64,000 bases of DNA, taken from contig NZ_JABBPN010000003.1 of the NCBI RefSeq assembly GCF_012933385.1, forward strand, positions 1 to 64,000. Reading direction: 5' to 3'. How positions within the stretch are numbered: position 1 is the stretch's first letter; each line of letters opens with the position of its first letter. The stretch is from Paenibacillus lemnae (lineage in GTDB: Bacteria; Bacillota; Bacilli; Paenibacillales; Paenibacillaceae). Position numbers and translations under genes: made by a program. Shown here one piece after another: positions 34,050-42,875 of this stretch. The notes below the pieces were generated by a model. The model was not told the origin of the DNA and searched no databases. It saw only the letters and a list, made by a program, of their open reading frames with translations.

Positions 34050-37000
34050 ATGTCATATAACAATGACCTAATGAACAAAAAGCAACTGCTCAAAGAGCTT
34101 GATTCCCTCGGTTATTTGGACCGAATGAGACGGATGGCGCTACTGGGGCGCCAGCATGCAGGAGATGAAAGCTATTCCGCACTGCTCTTATCTTTGCTAG
34201 AAAGCGGCAGCGCTTACGAGGCGCATTTGGCATTAACGGGTGCCGACGTAGTAAGTGATGCACGAGCGGTTTTATTTGCTCTCAAGCATCCCAAGGCAGG
34301 CGTTAGGGGAAGGGCAGCTGGATTACTGCCGAAAGTGGTGACAGATCGGGAATTTTCAATCGAAACCGAAATTGTTCAGATGTCGTACGATTGCCGAAGA
34401 CAATTGCTGCGGAGTGTCTTAAATAGATATCGCCAGGACTGGGCACAGCGGCTGCTGCCGCTCGTGCTTCGCCGGTGGGGTGCGGAAGAAGCGTCCTCAT
34501 TATTGGCAGCATGCAGCGAGGAGACGGTTAGCAGCAGGCTTTCTGAGCTGGGCTATGCATTAAAGAATTGGCGGCTCCTGACGAAGTACTATCCGGATCA
34601 CGTTGCAGCGTATTTCAAGAATGCTTTACAAAATGCAGCGCATCGGGAAAAATCCAATATATGGTGGACGTTATCATCGGCGATTGAGGTATTAAGTGAT
34701 TTAAGACCAGCAGTCGTTCTGGAATGTGCCCTTACATTTGGACCAGCGGAAATGCTTCATCCGGTACTGAAACAGGAGCTGGGCATCCTGATTCAGGCCA
34801 GCCCTGAGAGTGTATTTCAGCTGCTGACCCGTGAAGAGACACGCGGATATCTAAGAAATCATGGCGTTCCAGCAGGAATTCTGAAAAAGAGAAGATATTT
34901 CACTGCAGCACAGTGGACCACACTGACTATATTGCTGGCAGATCAGCCAGAACATACAGCTAAGGTGCTGGATGCTATTGCGCCGTCTCTTCGCGAAGGA
35001 ATGTTTAATGCCGCTTATAAGGCTGACGAGCGGAAGACACGGATTCTGCCTCTGTCTCTGCTGGATGTGCTGCCCCATACACTGCGCGACAAGGAAGCTG
35101 CCCGAATGCTGGAGCTTCGCAGTATTAGGGATGATCAGGAAGTCATGCTCGAAACAACGGCGCGCCGCCTCATTGGTAACGCCAGAGAGGAGCTGGAGCA
35201 AGCTGTCCAGGTGTCTAATAGTGATGAGCGTGCTGCGGCATATGCCTACCTCATTCGAAGCACGGCTCTATCCCGGAACGGCATGGATGAGACGCTGCGC
35301 TTCCTGACTCGAATCAAGAACGACCAGGATCCAGTCCGATGGAAGATCATGCTCGAGCTCTCAAAGTGCCCTGCTCCCATGTTTAAGAATGAGCATGTGG
35401 ACGATCTGACGACGCTGGTGGATATCGTAATTGAAGCCAGAGACACTTCATATGGAACGAGATCAGCTGTGGAGAAACTGGCTTTTGCCATACTGCGGGA
35501 ACATGCAGTTGAGCCGGAGGGTAAGCTTTTTAGGTTCGCTTTGAGAACTTTTGGAAGATTAACGATGCGGGATGCTCAGTTTGCGTTGTTCGCTATGGAT
35601 TGGGACAGTATACCAGATTCGACACTGGAAGCGTTGTTTGATGAAATCTATGCCTTTGGTGCAGATGCTAACAAACGCGATAACGTTAATGTAGTCCTGC
35701 ATATGGCTATCTTATTCGGAAAAGCCGTGGATCGATTGCCGAAGCTTCAGCTTCTGCTGGAGGATCTGATGAAGGCCAAGGTCGTATCGCCGCAGGCGGT
35801 CCATTACTGGCTGGCACCCTATAAAACTCGAGATGAAAGAGTTAGAAGACTGCTGGACAGAGACCCCACCTTTATTTCGTTCTACGACGTATTTATGCAT
35901 CTGCACCTGAAACGGCAGGAGTGGCTGGACCCGTTCATTTCGGGGAAAGTCATTAAGGGCAGACATTTGTCGGGAAAAACAATTTATTTATTGCCCGTCC
36001 ATAATGGGTTTCACCGGTGGCTGCCGCGCCAGCAAGAGGAATTCGCTTCTCTTTTGGAGCGGGTAGCTCTGGATCATAAACGAAGTTTCCATGAACGTGC
36101 GTCAGCGATGCAGAGCCTTGCTGTTATGCCGGATTATGAATCAAATAAGCTGAAGATCCTGCTGGAGGATCAGGAAGTGCATGTCGTCGAGGCAGCGCTT
36201 CATGCATATTCGTTAGGGGAACAGCCGGAGAAGGCACTGCCTGTCCTGCTGGACAATCTGGATGGAGACCGTGCTCGTGTTGCGATGTATTCCATCCCCA
36301 GATGCATGCGCAGGGTGAGTCCAGTGATACTGACTTCTTTGCTGTCGGACCTGCTGAATCGGGAGAAGTTAAAAATTACGGTCAGAAAAGAGGCCATCCG
36401 GCTGCTTGGAGCTTACAAAAACAGTGAGAGCATGTCGCTGCTGATCACTGAATTCGAGAAACCGAATGTACACAAAGATGTGATGATTGCAATCGGTCAC
36501 GCTGCCAGGCAATGGCTTGATGATGAACGCAGCTGGAGTATAATGAGTGCCATGGCTGCTTCATCACAGCGGGATATCGCAAGAAGTCTGCTTTACCAGC
36601 ATGCAAGCGGACTCACATTGGAGGCCCGGCCAAGGTATTTGCAACTGATTATTGAGATAGCAGGACATAGCGATGCTGTTGTGGCAAGAGAAGCTTTCCA
36701 AGCCATGACCCAATGGATGAATGGAAGCGAAGAAAGGATAGCAGCTGCCGTCAGCAGAACGATTCTGGATATGGACGACAATGTCAAATGGAAGGCAGCG
36801 ATGGATACGCTCAATGTAGCTTGCCGTGACGGAAAGGTGAATGATGAAGTCATCCACGTTTGCAAACAGCTGGCTGATATGAAAATGAAGGCAGAATGGA
36901 ATGCTGCACCCGAGAGAGATCTTCCGCAGCGTCAGCGTCTATCCGTATTGATCGAGACGCTGATCTCATTGCCATGGAATGCAAGACGCTTACTTATTCC

Positions 37001-37421
37001 TTTATTTACGGGCATTATCGATGTTCTTCGATTCCAAGAAACCTTGAGACCTCTCGTAATCAAGTTGTATTTAGCAATGGTTGAATGGAGTGAGGCTGGA
37101 AAAGCTGCTCTGAATTTGAATCCTGTGATTCAAATGGTGGATACACATTTGTATCTGCTGGACTATGCCTCCAGCCAGGTCACTCGGTCAGCCAATGCCA
37201 GCCAAGCGTACTGGAGACCAGAGGCTCTTGTGAATCTGGTGGATCATTTGAAAGGAAGCCAGTCGTTTACGGCCCAATGTATCGGTCTTTCTTTACTGAA
37301 GGTTGCGGGAGATGCCTTGTTGTGGAATCAGGCCTGCTCCGACCGTTTAAGAGAGTACCGGAACCATGAGCATGAGGCGATACGTTTAGCGGCACTGGAT
37401 ATTTGGACTGTTCTGGAGTAG
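34050..37421 (+). CDS. Large HEAT-repeat-type alpha-solenoid protein
   Basis: A 1123-residue cytoplasmic protein with no signal peptide or membrane segment. It is helical throughout, with repeated pairs of amphipathic helices (patterns such as VVEAALHAYSLGEQPEKALPVLLDNLDGDRARVAMYSI) that fit HEAT repeats, especially in the C-terminal half. No enzymatic motif is seen. Such proteins are usually binding scaffolds. AGGTGTGA precedes the ATG. It stands alone, apart from a possible 14-codon frame and a terminator behind it. Confidence 0.75.
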   Translation: MSYNNDLMNKKQLLKELDSLGYLDRMRRMALLGRQHAGDESYSALLLSLLESGSAYEAHLALTGADVVSDARAVLFALKHPKAGVRGRAAGLLPKVVTDREFSIETEIVQMSYDCRRQLLRSVLNRYRQDWAQRLLPLVLRRWGAEEASSLLAACSEETVSSRLSELGYALKNWRLLTKYYPDHVAAYFKNALQNAAHREKSNIWWTLSSAIEVLSDLRPAVVLECALTFGPAEMLHPVLKQELGILIQASPESVFQLLTREETRGYLRNHGVPAGILKKRRYFTAAQWTTLTILLADQPEHTAKVLDAIAPSLREGMFNAAYKADERKTRILPLSLLDVLPHTLRDKEAARMLELRSIRDDQEVMLETTARRLIGNAREELEQAVQVSNSDERAAAYAYLIRSTALSRNGMDETLRFLTRIKNDQDPVRWKIMLELSKCPAPMFKNEHVDDLTTLVDIVIEARDTSYGTRSAVEKLAFAILREHAVEPEGKLFRFALRTFGRLTMRDAQFALFAMDWDSIPDSTLEALFDEIYAFGADANKRDNVNVVLHMAILFGKAVDRLPKLQLLLEDLMKAKVVSPQAVHYWLAPYKTRDERVRRLLDRDPTFISFYDVFMHLHLKRQEWLDPFISGKVIKGRHLSGKTIYLLPVHNGFHRWLPRQQEEFASLLERVALDHKRSFHERASAMQSLAVMPDYESNKLKILLEDQEVHVVEAALHAYSLGEQPEKALPVLLDNLDGDRARVAMYSIPRCMRRVSPVILTSLLSDLLNREKLKITVRKEAIRLLGAYKNSESMSLLITEFEKPNVHKDVMIAIGHAARQWLDDERSWSIMSAMAASSQRDIARSLLYQHASGLTLEARPRYLQLIIEIAGHSDAVVAREAFQAMTQWMNGSEERIAAAVSRTILDMDDNVKWKAAMDTLNVACRDGKVNDEVIHVCKQLADMKMKAEWNAAPERDLPQRQRLSVLIETLISLPWNARRLLIPLFTGIIDVLRFQETLRPLVIKLYLAMVEWSEAGKAALNLNPVIQMVDTHLYLLDYASSQVTRSANASQAYWRPEALVNLVDHLKGSQSFTAQCIGLSLLKVAGDALLWNQACSDRLREYRNHEHEAIRLAALDIWTVLE

Positions 37422-37444
37422 GAAAAGATCGGGGGATGTTATAT

Positions 37445-37489
37445 ATGGCCGAAAAGCAGAATCAGCTTGACTGGGATGAATGGGCTTAA
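37445..37489 (+). other. Possible 14-residue micro-ORF
   Basis: An ATG behind GGGGGATG opens a 14-codon frame (14 residues, ending DEWA) directly after the solenoid gene. Its ribosome site is good for so short a frame. It could be a tiny peptide or the first codons of a gene lost by deletion. Confidence 0.25.
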
Positions 37490-37535
37490 CTTACCAACTG
37501 ACATGAAATCGTGATGCTATTTATTTAAACAAGGA

Positions 37536-37570
37536 GAACATCCCCCAGTATGCTGGAGGGATGTTCTTTT
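37536..37570 (+). terminator. Terminator after the solenoid gene
   Basis: Nine-bp stem GAACATCCC (37536-37544) with GGGATGTTC (37558-37566), then TTTT. A near-identical hairpin recurs at 39751-39784. Confidence 0.9.
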
Positions 37571-37673
37571 AATTTGACAACCCGTCGTTTGAATAATCAT
37601 GAAAGTTTGGTTTAAAAAAATTTTAAAACGTAATAATGAAATTTAAGTTTACTTTCAATTATTTTTCACTTTA

Positions 37674-37701
37674 TTGACGAACTGAACATAAAGTATATAA
37701 T
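37674..37701 (+). promoter_or_regulatory. Strong sigma-A promoter of the toxin-antitoxin pair
   Basis: TTGACG (37674-37679) and TATAAT (37696-37701) with a 16-base spacer; a TAGGAGGTG ribosome site follows at 37701-37709. Confidence 0.8.
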
Positions 37702-37717
37702 AGGAGGTGTGAGGTGA

Positions 37718-38395
37718 ATGGTAATGCGACCAACTGTGATTGAGAGAACGATATTGACAGGACCAAGCGCTGAAGTTTTCGTTAAGAAAATGGTGGAGAC
37801 GGATCAACTTCTAATGGCAGCTCTTGTAAAGAACCTGCTTTTTACAGTAAAAGGAGCTGAGCGTTATATTCATCTCTGGGACGAAACTTGCTTCCTTGAT
37901 AGGGAAAGGCTATCTGAATACGCCTCGACCTTGCTTCAGCATATATCCCGGGAATCCAGCAGTGAACACCCAAGCCATGTATCATTTTCGACTACAGAGG
38001 TAGCCAAGTACATTGGAGTAACCGTTCAAACCGTAAACACGTGGATTCGTGAAGGCAAAATTAGTGGTGTAGAAAAAGAGCGAAATCGCTGGACTAAAAT
38101 TCCTGAGGATGCAGTAATTACGTTTGCCCATGGCAAAGCAGTTCCTGTTTCCGTCTTAAAAGCGAATTGGGAAGCGGAGAATCAAGAACCTCAAGTAGAT
38201 GAGGCAGTATACTTAAATAAGTCGATTCAAGAGTTCGAACAAAAATACGGCGGACCATTCGAAGAGATTTTTGGTGATAAGACAATCAGAGAACTGACAG
38301 AGGAAGACACAGATGCTTCGGTTTGGTGGTCATACAAAGCGAGGTTATCTAGTGCGACAGCAATTTCTCGGAATAAAGAAAACAACGTTTTCTAA
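37718..38395 (+). CDS. Antitoxin-like HTH protein (TumA-like)
   Basis: A 225-residue protein with a MerR/excisionase-type helix-turn-helix (FSTTEVAKYIGVTVQTVNTWIREGKISG, near 89-116) in a helical frame. It lies directly behind a strong promoter, and its end overlaps the next gene, the layout of a toxin-antitoxin pair in which the DNA-binding antitoxin comes first and represses the operon. The HTH and a TumE-like partner suggest the TumA/TumE type. The C-terminal acidic part (QEFEQKYGGPFEEIFGDKTIRELTEEDTD) is the likely toxin-binding region. Confidence 0.6.
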   Translation: MVMRPTVIERTILTGPSAEVFVKKMVETDQLLMAALVKNLLFTVKGAERYIHLWDETCFLDRERLSEYASTLLQHISRESSSEHPSHVSFSTTEVAKYIGVTVQTVNTWIREGKISGVEKERNRWTKIPEDAVITFAHGKAVPVSVLKANWEAENQEPQVDEAVYLNKSIQEFEQKYGGPFEEIFGDKTIRELTEEDTDASVWWSYKARLSSATAISRNKENNVF

Positions 38396-38807
38396 CCTTG
38401 AGTACCTCTATAACGATATATTAGAGGTTAGTTTCCTGGAAACTCCTCGAAATGAGCTTGACCACAAAAAAGGCAGAGAAATCAATGCCAAAATTACGTT
38501 TCACTACTACGATGGCAACCTTCGATGTCGTGAAATCTTCGAAGGCACTGAGCTTATTGAATATTATTACGATTGGTATGCAAGCAACGGAAATATAATT
38601 CAAAAATTTCATGCTCACTATCATCCCAGTGGAACGCCTGAGGAGATCACGCAATTCGATCCATGGCACTGGCATGTACCTAGAAGTATTGATGATGTCG
38701 AGGGTGAGCGAATAACGTGGAGACCGGAGTACACTATTCACGATGTCATAGAAGAGCATCTTAAGCCACACATACTGCGATTGAGGCGTTCAGAAGCAAA
38801 TAGATAG
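38313..38807 (+). CDS. DUF6516 / TumE-like toxin
   Basis: A 164-residue protein (137-150 if a GTG at 38352 or a later codon is used, as the overlap of 83 bases with the antitoxin gene is large). The centre is strand-rich with a His-rich motif (HAHYHP near 109-114, then HWHVPR), matching the DUF6516 family, which NCBI labels TumE-family toxin. Its partner with an HTH domain precedes it. The toxic activity of this family is not settled. A terminator ends the unit. Confidence 0.55.
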   Translation: MLRFGGHTKRGYLVRQQFLGIKKTTFSNLEYLYNDILEVSFLETPRNELDHKKGREINAKITFHYYDGNLRCREIFEGTELIEYYYDWYASNGNIIQKFHAHYHPSGTPEEITQFDPWHWHVPRSIDDVEGERITWRPEYTIHDVIEEHLKPHILRLRRSEANR

Positions 38808-38846
38808 GGATAAGAAAGACAGATCCAAGAACGGCTTTTTAAAAGA

Positions 38847-38896
38847 GGCATCCATAGTCTGAGCACCTTCTTGAAGGTGTCCAGACTATGGGTGCT
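38847..38896. terminator. Terminator between convergent genes
   Basis: CATAGTCTG (38853-38861) pairs with CAGACTATG (38882-38890), with inner CACCTT/AAGGTG and outer GCA-CC/GG-TGC pairs, followed by TTTCTT. Confidence 0.85.
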
Positions 38897-38899
38897 TTC

Positions 38900-39475
38900 T
38901 TAAGATTTAGATGCTGATGTCCAATCCTGGATATGCCTTTGAATCTCTCCAAGCTTTAAAGTGTACTGATAAATTTCGTAAGCGAACACTCCATCTTCCC
39001 CCTCTGTCAGGATATAGTCACTGTATGCCTCAATGATCTCATCCAGTTCTTGAATGAAATCATTAGCTTCCTGGGCGTAGGTGTTTGAATTCTTAGTGAT
39101 TTCTTGAAGCAATTCTGTCCAATGATCATTCCAATACATATATTCCCTGCGAATAGACGAATAATCAAAATGATCAGGGTGGTCCTCGTCGCAGTGGTCG
39201 AACTGCTCCTCGTTTGCTTCATGAAACGTTTCATGGCAAAGATCCCCGCAGAAATAGTCGCCGAGGTAGTTGATCGAATAATATTCGGAAACTGGAGCAG
39301 CGCAGTGTCTGCAAACGATCCTTTTTTTCTTACTCAATACGATTATGTCCGCAAGCTCAGGACCTTCTTCTTCCAGCGATTGAAGAACATCAGTAACATA
39401 TATAACTCGGTTATTGGCAAGAAAGTCTCTTAAAAAAATATTTAGACGTTGATATTCATGCTTGTTGAGCGGCAT
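38900..39475 (-). CDS. Hypothetical protein with zinc-finger-like cysteines
   Basis: A 191-residue acidic protein with AAAGGAGGAG 7 bases before its ATG. It has a pair C-x-x-C (CRHC, near 55-58) and C-x-x-x-C (CGDLC, near 76-80) framing a likely zinc-binding site, followed by a run of acidic and His residues (CDEDHPDHFDY). The rest is helical. I do not recognise the family. It lies between a toxin-antitoxin pair and a fold-back element in a small accessory zone. Confidence 0.6.
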   Translation of the reverse strand: MPLNKHEYQRLNIFLRDFLANNRVIYVTDVLQSLEEEGPELADIIVLSKKKRIVCRHCAAPVSEYYSINYLGDYFCGDLCHETFHEANEEQFDHCDEDHPDHFDYSSIRREYMYWNDHWTELLQEITKNSNTYAQEANDFIQELDEIIEAYSDYILTEGEDGVFAYEIYQYTLKLGEIQRHIQDWTSASKS

Positions 39476-39520
39476 TCTTTTAACTCCTCCTTTAAGTTGT
39501 TGTCTCTAACTTATTTGTTA

Positions 39521-39712
39521 TATAGACTGAAGTAAAAAGTTACCGTTCTGGATGGCTTCGATGGCAAGTGTTCTTACGACCGCTGTTGCCTCCAAAATGC
39601 TTGAAATTATAATCTATGGTGGCATTTTGGAGGCAAAGGCGGACGCTAGCGCTTCTCCAGAATCACTTGTCACCTCCGCTATAGAAGGGTTTATTCTTTA
39701 GTTCAGTCTATA
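39521..39712. mobile_element. Fold-back (MITE-like) element
   Basis: Outer arms TATAGACTGAA (39521-39531) and TTCAGTCTATA (39702-39712) are exact complements, and inner arms TTGCCTCCAAAATGC (39586-39600) and GCATTTTGGAGGCAA (39622-39636) are perfect as well. The 192 bases fold into one long hairpin and carry no gene. I could not define a clear target duplication. Confidence 0.65.
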
Positions 39713-39750
39713 TTGGAGCCGGATGCTGCATCATTGAGTCATATAAGAAG

Positions 39751-39784
39751 AACATCCCTATCATGCTGGAGGGATGTTTTATTT
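39751..39784. terminator. Second copy of the GAACATCCC terminator
   Basis: AACATCCCT (39751-39759) pairs with AGGGATGTT (39770-39778), then TTATTTT. It shares the GAACATCCC and ATGCTGGAGGGATGTT segments with the terminator at 37536 but has no plus-strand gene to terminate. Confidence 0.75.
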
Positions 39785-39890
39785 TCGGAATTTATGTTTT
39801 ATGAGAGGCAAAAATTCTGTAATATGAAAATATAACTATTTATGAATAAAACGATGATCGCCCATGGGCGGTCAGACGGAGGTACACAAC

Positions 39891-40226
39891 ATGGACGAAC
39901 TCATCGAAAAGATCATTCTATTCCGGGATGAAAGGGACTGGAAGCAGTTCCACGATCCCAAAGATCTTGCTCTTTCTATCTCGCTGGAGTCAAGCGAGCT
40001 GCTGGAGCTCTTTCAATGGAAGAGCAGTCAAGAAGCCATAGATCAACACCATTCCGATATGCGAGACGAAATCGCTGATGTTCTCATCTATACACTAACG
40101 CTCGCGCATGATTTAAACATTGACGTGAAGAACGCCATACTTCAGAAAATAAATAAAAATGCGGAAAAATATCCAACTGCTCAATTCAAAGGGAGTTCAA
40201 ATAAGTACACAACACAGAACGATTAG
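39891..40226 (+). CDS. MazG-like nucleotide pyrophosphohydrolase
   Basis: About 111 residues from the ATG at 39891, chosen over 39864 because GGAGG lies 7 bases before it. The MazG metal site is clear: E-x-x-E (SLESSELLELFQW, near 30-42) and E-x-x-D (MRDEIADVLIYT, near 59-70). Such enzymes hydrolyse non-canonical or selected nucleoside triphosphates to monophosphates and pyrophosphate. It is 11 bases ahead of the DUF2075 gene, and such MazG-DUF2075 pairs are frequent in bacterial accessory regions; nucleotide depletion in defence is a reasonable but unproven role. Confidence 0.8.
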   Translation: MDELIEKIILFRDERDWKQFHDPKDLALSISLESSELLELFQWKSSQEAIDQHHSDMRDEIADVLIYTLTLAHDLNIDVKNAILQKINKNAEKYPTAQFKGSSNKYTTQND

Positions 40227-40237
40227 AGGAGATTGTC

Positions 40238-42127
40238 ATGATTATTTATGAATCGACCAAGCAGCAATTCATGAACGACGTGACCGAAGACAGCATTGCG
40301 GTAAAGATTCATACCCAGTTCGTGCAGAAAGTCGGCAGGGTTTCAATGGGAGAGATCAATGCCTGGAACAATTCCATGAATTACCTCTATAAAGTGCTGA
40401 ATACTGCAACCATTCCGGATGACGTAGGTATAGCAATTGAATACAAAGTTCCCGCATCCTCAAGGAGAATCGACTTCATGATTACGGGGTTGAACGAAAA
40501 GGACCAATTCTCCGTTGTAATCATCGAGCTGAAGCAGTGGACTAGCGTCGAAGCGATTGAAAACGCGGATGGGATCGTGGAAACCTATTTTAACCGGACG
40601 AAGACAAAGACGCCGCATCCCTCTTTTCAGGCATGGTCTTATGCACAGCTGATCAGCGATTATAACGAGGCCGTGCAGAACGAAGCGGTCCAGCTTTATC
40701 CTTGTGCTTATATGCATAATTATGTCAAAGTCGATAACGACCCTATTTTGCATCCGGTATACGATCCATATTTGAAGTCAGCCCCCGTTTTCTCTAAAGG
40801 AGATGCTCTTAAGTTAAGGGGATTTATTTCTACTTACATCAAGAAAACCGACAGAACCAAATCACTCTATCTCATTGAGCATGGCAAAATCAAACCATCC
40901 AAATCCCTTCAGGATTCTCTTGTCAGCATGCTGCAAGGAAACCAAGAGTTTATCATGATCGACGATCAGAAGGTTGTATATGAGGAAGCACTGCGATTAG
41001 CGCAGAAAGCCCAGACAGGCAAGAAACAAGTGTTGATCGTGGAGGGCGGGCCAGGAACTGGTAAATCGGTCCTAGGGATCAACCTTTTGGTAGAGGTGAC
41101 ATCACGCGATCTGGTCTGCCAATATGTAACCAAAAATAGCGCACCTCGGGCGGTATATATGAGACGGCTTCAGCAAAAAGTGAAAAAGTCAGTCATTGAT
41201 AACTTGTTTAAGTCGTCAGGCGTTTATTATGAAGCACTCCCCAATGAATTCGACTGCTTGATCGTGGACGAGGCACATCGATTAAATGAAAAATCCGGTT
41301 TGTTCAAGAATAAAGGCATCAATCAAACGATGGAGATTATTCATGCTTCCCGGTTTTCTGTCTTCTTTATTGATGAATACCAGAAAATCGCCATGCATGA
41401 TGCTGGCAGTAAAGAGCAGATCAGATGGTATGCGGAGCAGATGGATGCCGATATCACCGAAATGACGCTGGCTTCTCAATTTAGATGCAACGGATCAGAT
41501 GGATACTTGGCGTGGCTTGAAGACGTATTGGAAATTCGTGAAACGGCAAATGCCGAAGGATTTGATTTTGACTATGAAATCAGACTCTTTGATGACCCGA
41601 ATCAATTAAGAGAAGAAATTTTCAGCAAGAACCAGATGAATAACAAAGCAAGAATGCTGGCCGGCTACTGCTGGGAGTGGAAGAAGGACGGAAAAAACAA
41701 TCCTGGCATTCATGATATTCAATTGGATGAATTTCAATTTTTCATGAGCTGGAACCTTGGTAATACGACTACCTGGGCCATTGACTCAGAATCGGTAGAT
41801 CAAGTGGGCTGCATACATACCTCCCAGGGGCTGGAGTTCGACTATGTCGGTGTCATTATTGGTGAGGACATGCGGTTTGAAAATAACCGTGTGATTACTG
41901 ATCCATTCAAGCGTGCGAAAACAGATAAGTCTCTTTCGGGCTTTAAGACATTGTATAAGAAAGATAAAGACAGGGCGCTCAAAATGGCGGATCAAATTAT
42001 ACGGAATACCTACAGAACATTGATGACCCGGGGAACGAAGGGGTGTTATATTTATTGTGTAGACCCTCATTTGAAGGCTTATTTGCAGAGACGGCTGGCG
42101 ATCCAAAGCCAAGCGGCGATCATGTAA
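40238..42127 (+). CDS. DUF2075 nuclease-helicase fusion
   Basis: A 629-residue protein. The N-terminal region includes a PD-(D/E)xK-like nuclease motif (RRIDFMITG near 73-81, then VVIIELKQW near 90-98). The rest is a DUF2075 (Schlafen/UvrD-like) ATPase: Walker A (GGPGTGKS, near 270-277), Walker B (DCLIVDEAH, near 340-348), a Q-rich SQFR motif and the C-terminal TRGTKGCYIY, as in SF1 helicases. It probably processes DNA or RNA. AGAGGAG precedes its ATG. Paired with the MazG-like gene, it is a candidate antiviral unit. Confidence 0.8.
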   Translation: MIIYESTKQQFMNDVTEDSIAVKIHTQFVQKVGRVSMGEINAWNNSMNYLYKVLNTATIPDDVGIAIEYKVPASSRRIDFMITGLNEKDQFSVVIIELKQWTSVEAIENADGIVETYFNRTKTKTPHPSFQAWSYAQLISDYNEAVQNEAVQLYPCAYMHNYVKVDNDPILHPVYDPYLKSAPVFSKGDALKLRGFISTYIKKTDRTKSLYLIEHGKIKPSKSLQDSLVSMLQGNQEFIMIDDQKVVYEEALRLAQKAQTGKKQVLIVEGGPGTGKSVLGINLLVEVTSRDLVCQYVTKNSAPRAVYMRRLQQKVKKSVIDNLFKSSGVYYEALPNEFDCLIVDEAHRLNEKSGLFKNKGINQTMEIIHASRFSVFFIDEYQKIAMHDAGSKEQIRWYAEQMDADITEMTLASQFRCNGSDGYLAWLEDVLEIRETANAEGFDFDYEIRLFDDPNQLREEIFSKNQMNNKARMLAGYCWEWKKDGKNNPGIHDIQLDEFQFFMSWNLGNTTTWAIDSESVDQVGCIHTSQGLEFDYVGVIIGEDMRFENNRVITDPFKRAKTDKSLSGFKTLYKKDKDRALKMADQIIRNTYRTLMTRGTKGCYIYCVDPHLKAYLQRRLAIQSQAAIM

Positions 42128-42199
42128 TTTCTTGCATAAGGGTACATTATTAAAGAACACAATTTATGGTCAAAAAACTCAGTTTAACGGACAGGACTC

Positions 42200-42588
42200 T
42201 ATTGAAGAGAATTATTCCGTTGATGACCTTTTGGAGGCTGCTGGTTCATTAACGCCTGAACGTGGAGAAGAGCTCCAAGAAGAAATCAACAGATCGCGTG
42301 AGGACTGGAATACATGAGAGCAGAAGATGTATTGATGTCACAACAGAAATAGCAAAAGTGGACGGAACATTACGCAAGGATCTTCAAGGGAAAGGCCGTA
42401 AGCTAAAAACCCCAGATGCACTTATTATTGCGACAGCGTGGTTTCATGGACTCACCTTAGTGTCCAGAGACTCTGATATGAGCTTTGCCCACGAAATGGA
42501 GATCGAGGCATTCTCCCGCCGCGAGAAGATGATGAAACTTCGTGAAGAGCTGCTGGCTGTTCAAGAGGATCGTATGGCCGGACGATGA
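42200..42588 (+). pseudogene. Broken VapBC toxin-antitoxin module
   Basis: The antitoxin tail (SVDDLLEAAGSLTPERGEEL..., ending at 42317) has no start or DNA-binding part nearby. A vapC ATG at 42314 overlaps its stop by 4 bases, the classical arrangement, but it reads only 12 codons before a stop. The PIN-domain end (LKTPDALIIATAWFHGLTLV, about 42400-42460) follows in another frame, running to 42588, so the middle with the first catalytic acids has been lost. Confidence 0.75.
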
Positions 42589-42725
42589 CGAAAGTGATGT
42601 GGGTATAGCAGTTTTTCTCCCTATTTTGAGACGCAGTCTCGGGTGGAAGGAACTAAGTTTTTGTTGATTCAAGCCCAAGACTTTGATATTGATCTTGAAC
42701 CGCTTGCCATCAGATCATTAAGTAC

Positions 42726-42780
42726 AAGCACCCACAGCCTAATCACCTTTGAAAGGTGTTCAGCTGAGCGTGCTTTTTTA
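42726..42780 (+). terminator. Terminator after the broken TA module
   Basis: AAGCAC (42726-42731) pairs with GTGCTT (42770-42775), with inner CAGC/GCTG and CACCTTT/AAAGGTG stems, then TTTTT. Confidence 0.8.
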
Positions 42781-42875
42781 TTTCCTGATAGAATGCCGTC
42801 AAGGCATCAAGTATAATGAAAGCTGCGTCCCATTTGACGGGAGTAATCTACTTTCTAGGAGATGTCTAATCTAAC

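Larger units (their letters stand above)
39476..39890. other. Gene-free 415-base stretch
   Basis: Contains the fold-back element (39521-39712) and an apparently orphan terminator (39751-39784). The remaining bases before the MazG-like gene hold its GGAGG site at 39879-39883 but no clear promoter consensus. Confidence 0.7.

Noticed and set aside
42262-42588. A stand-alone 108-codon PIN protein
   Set aside because: The first 25 codons are antitoxin sequence read in the wrong frame; only the last part is VapC, so it is a fragment.
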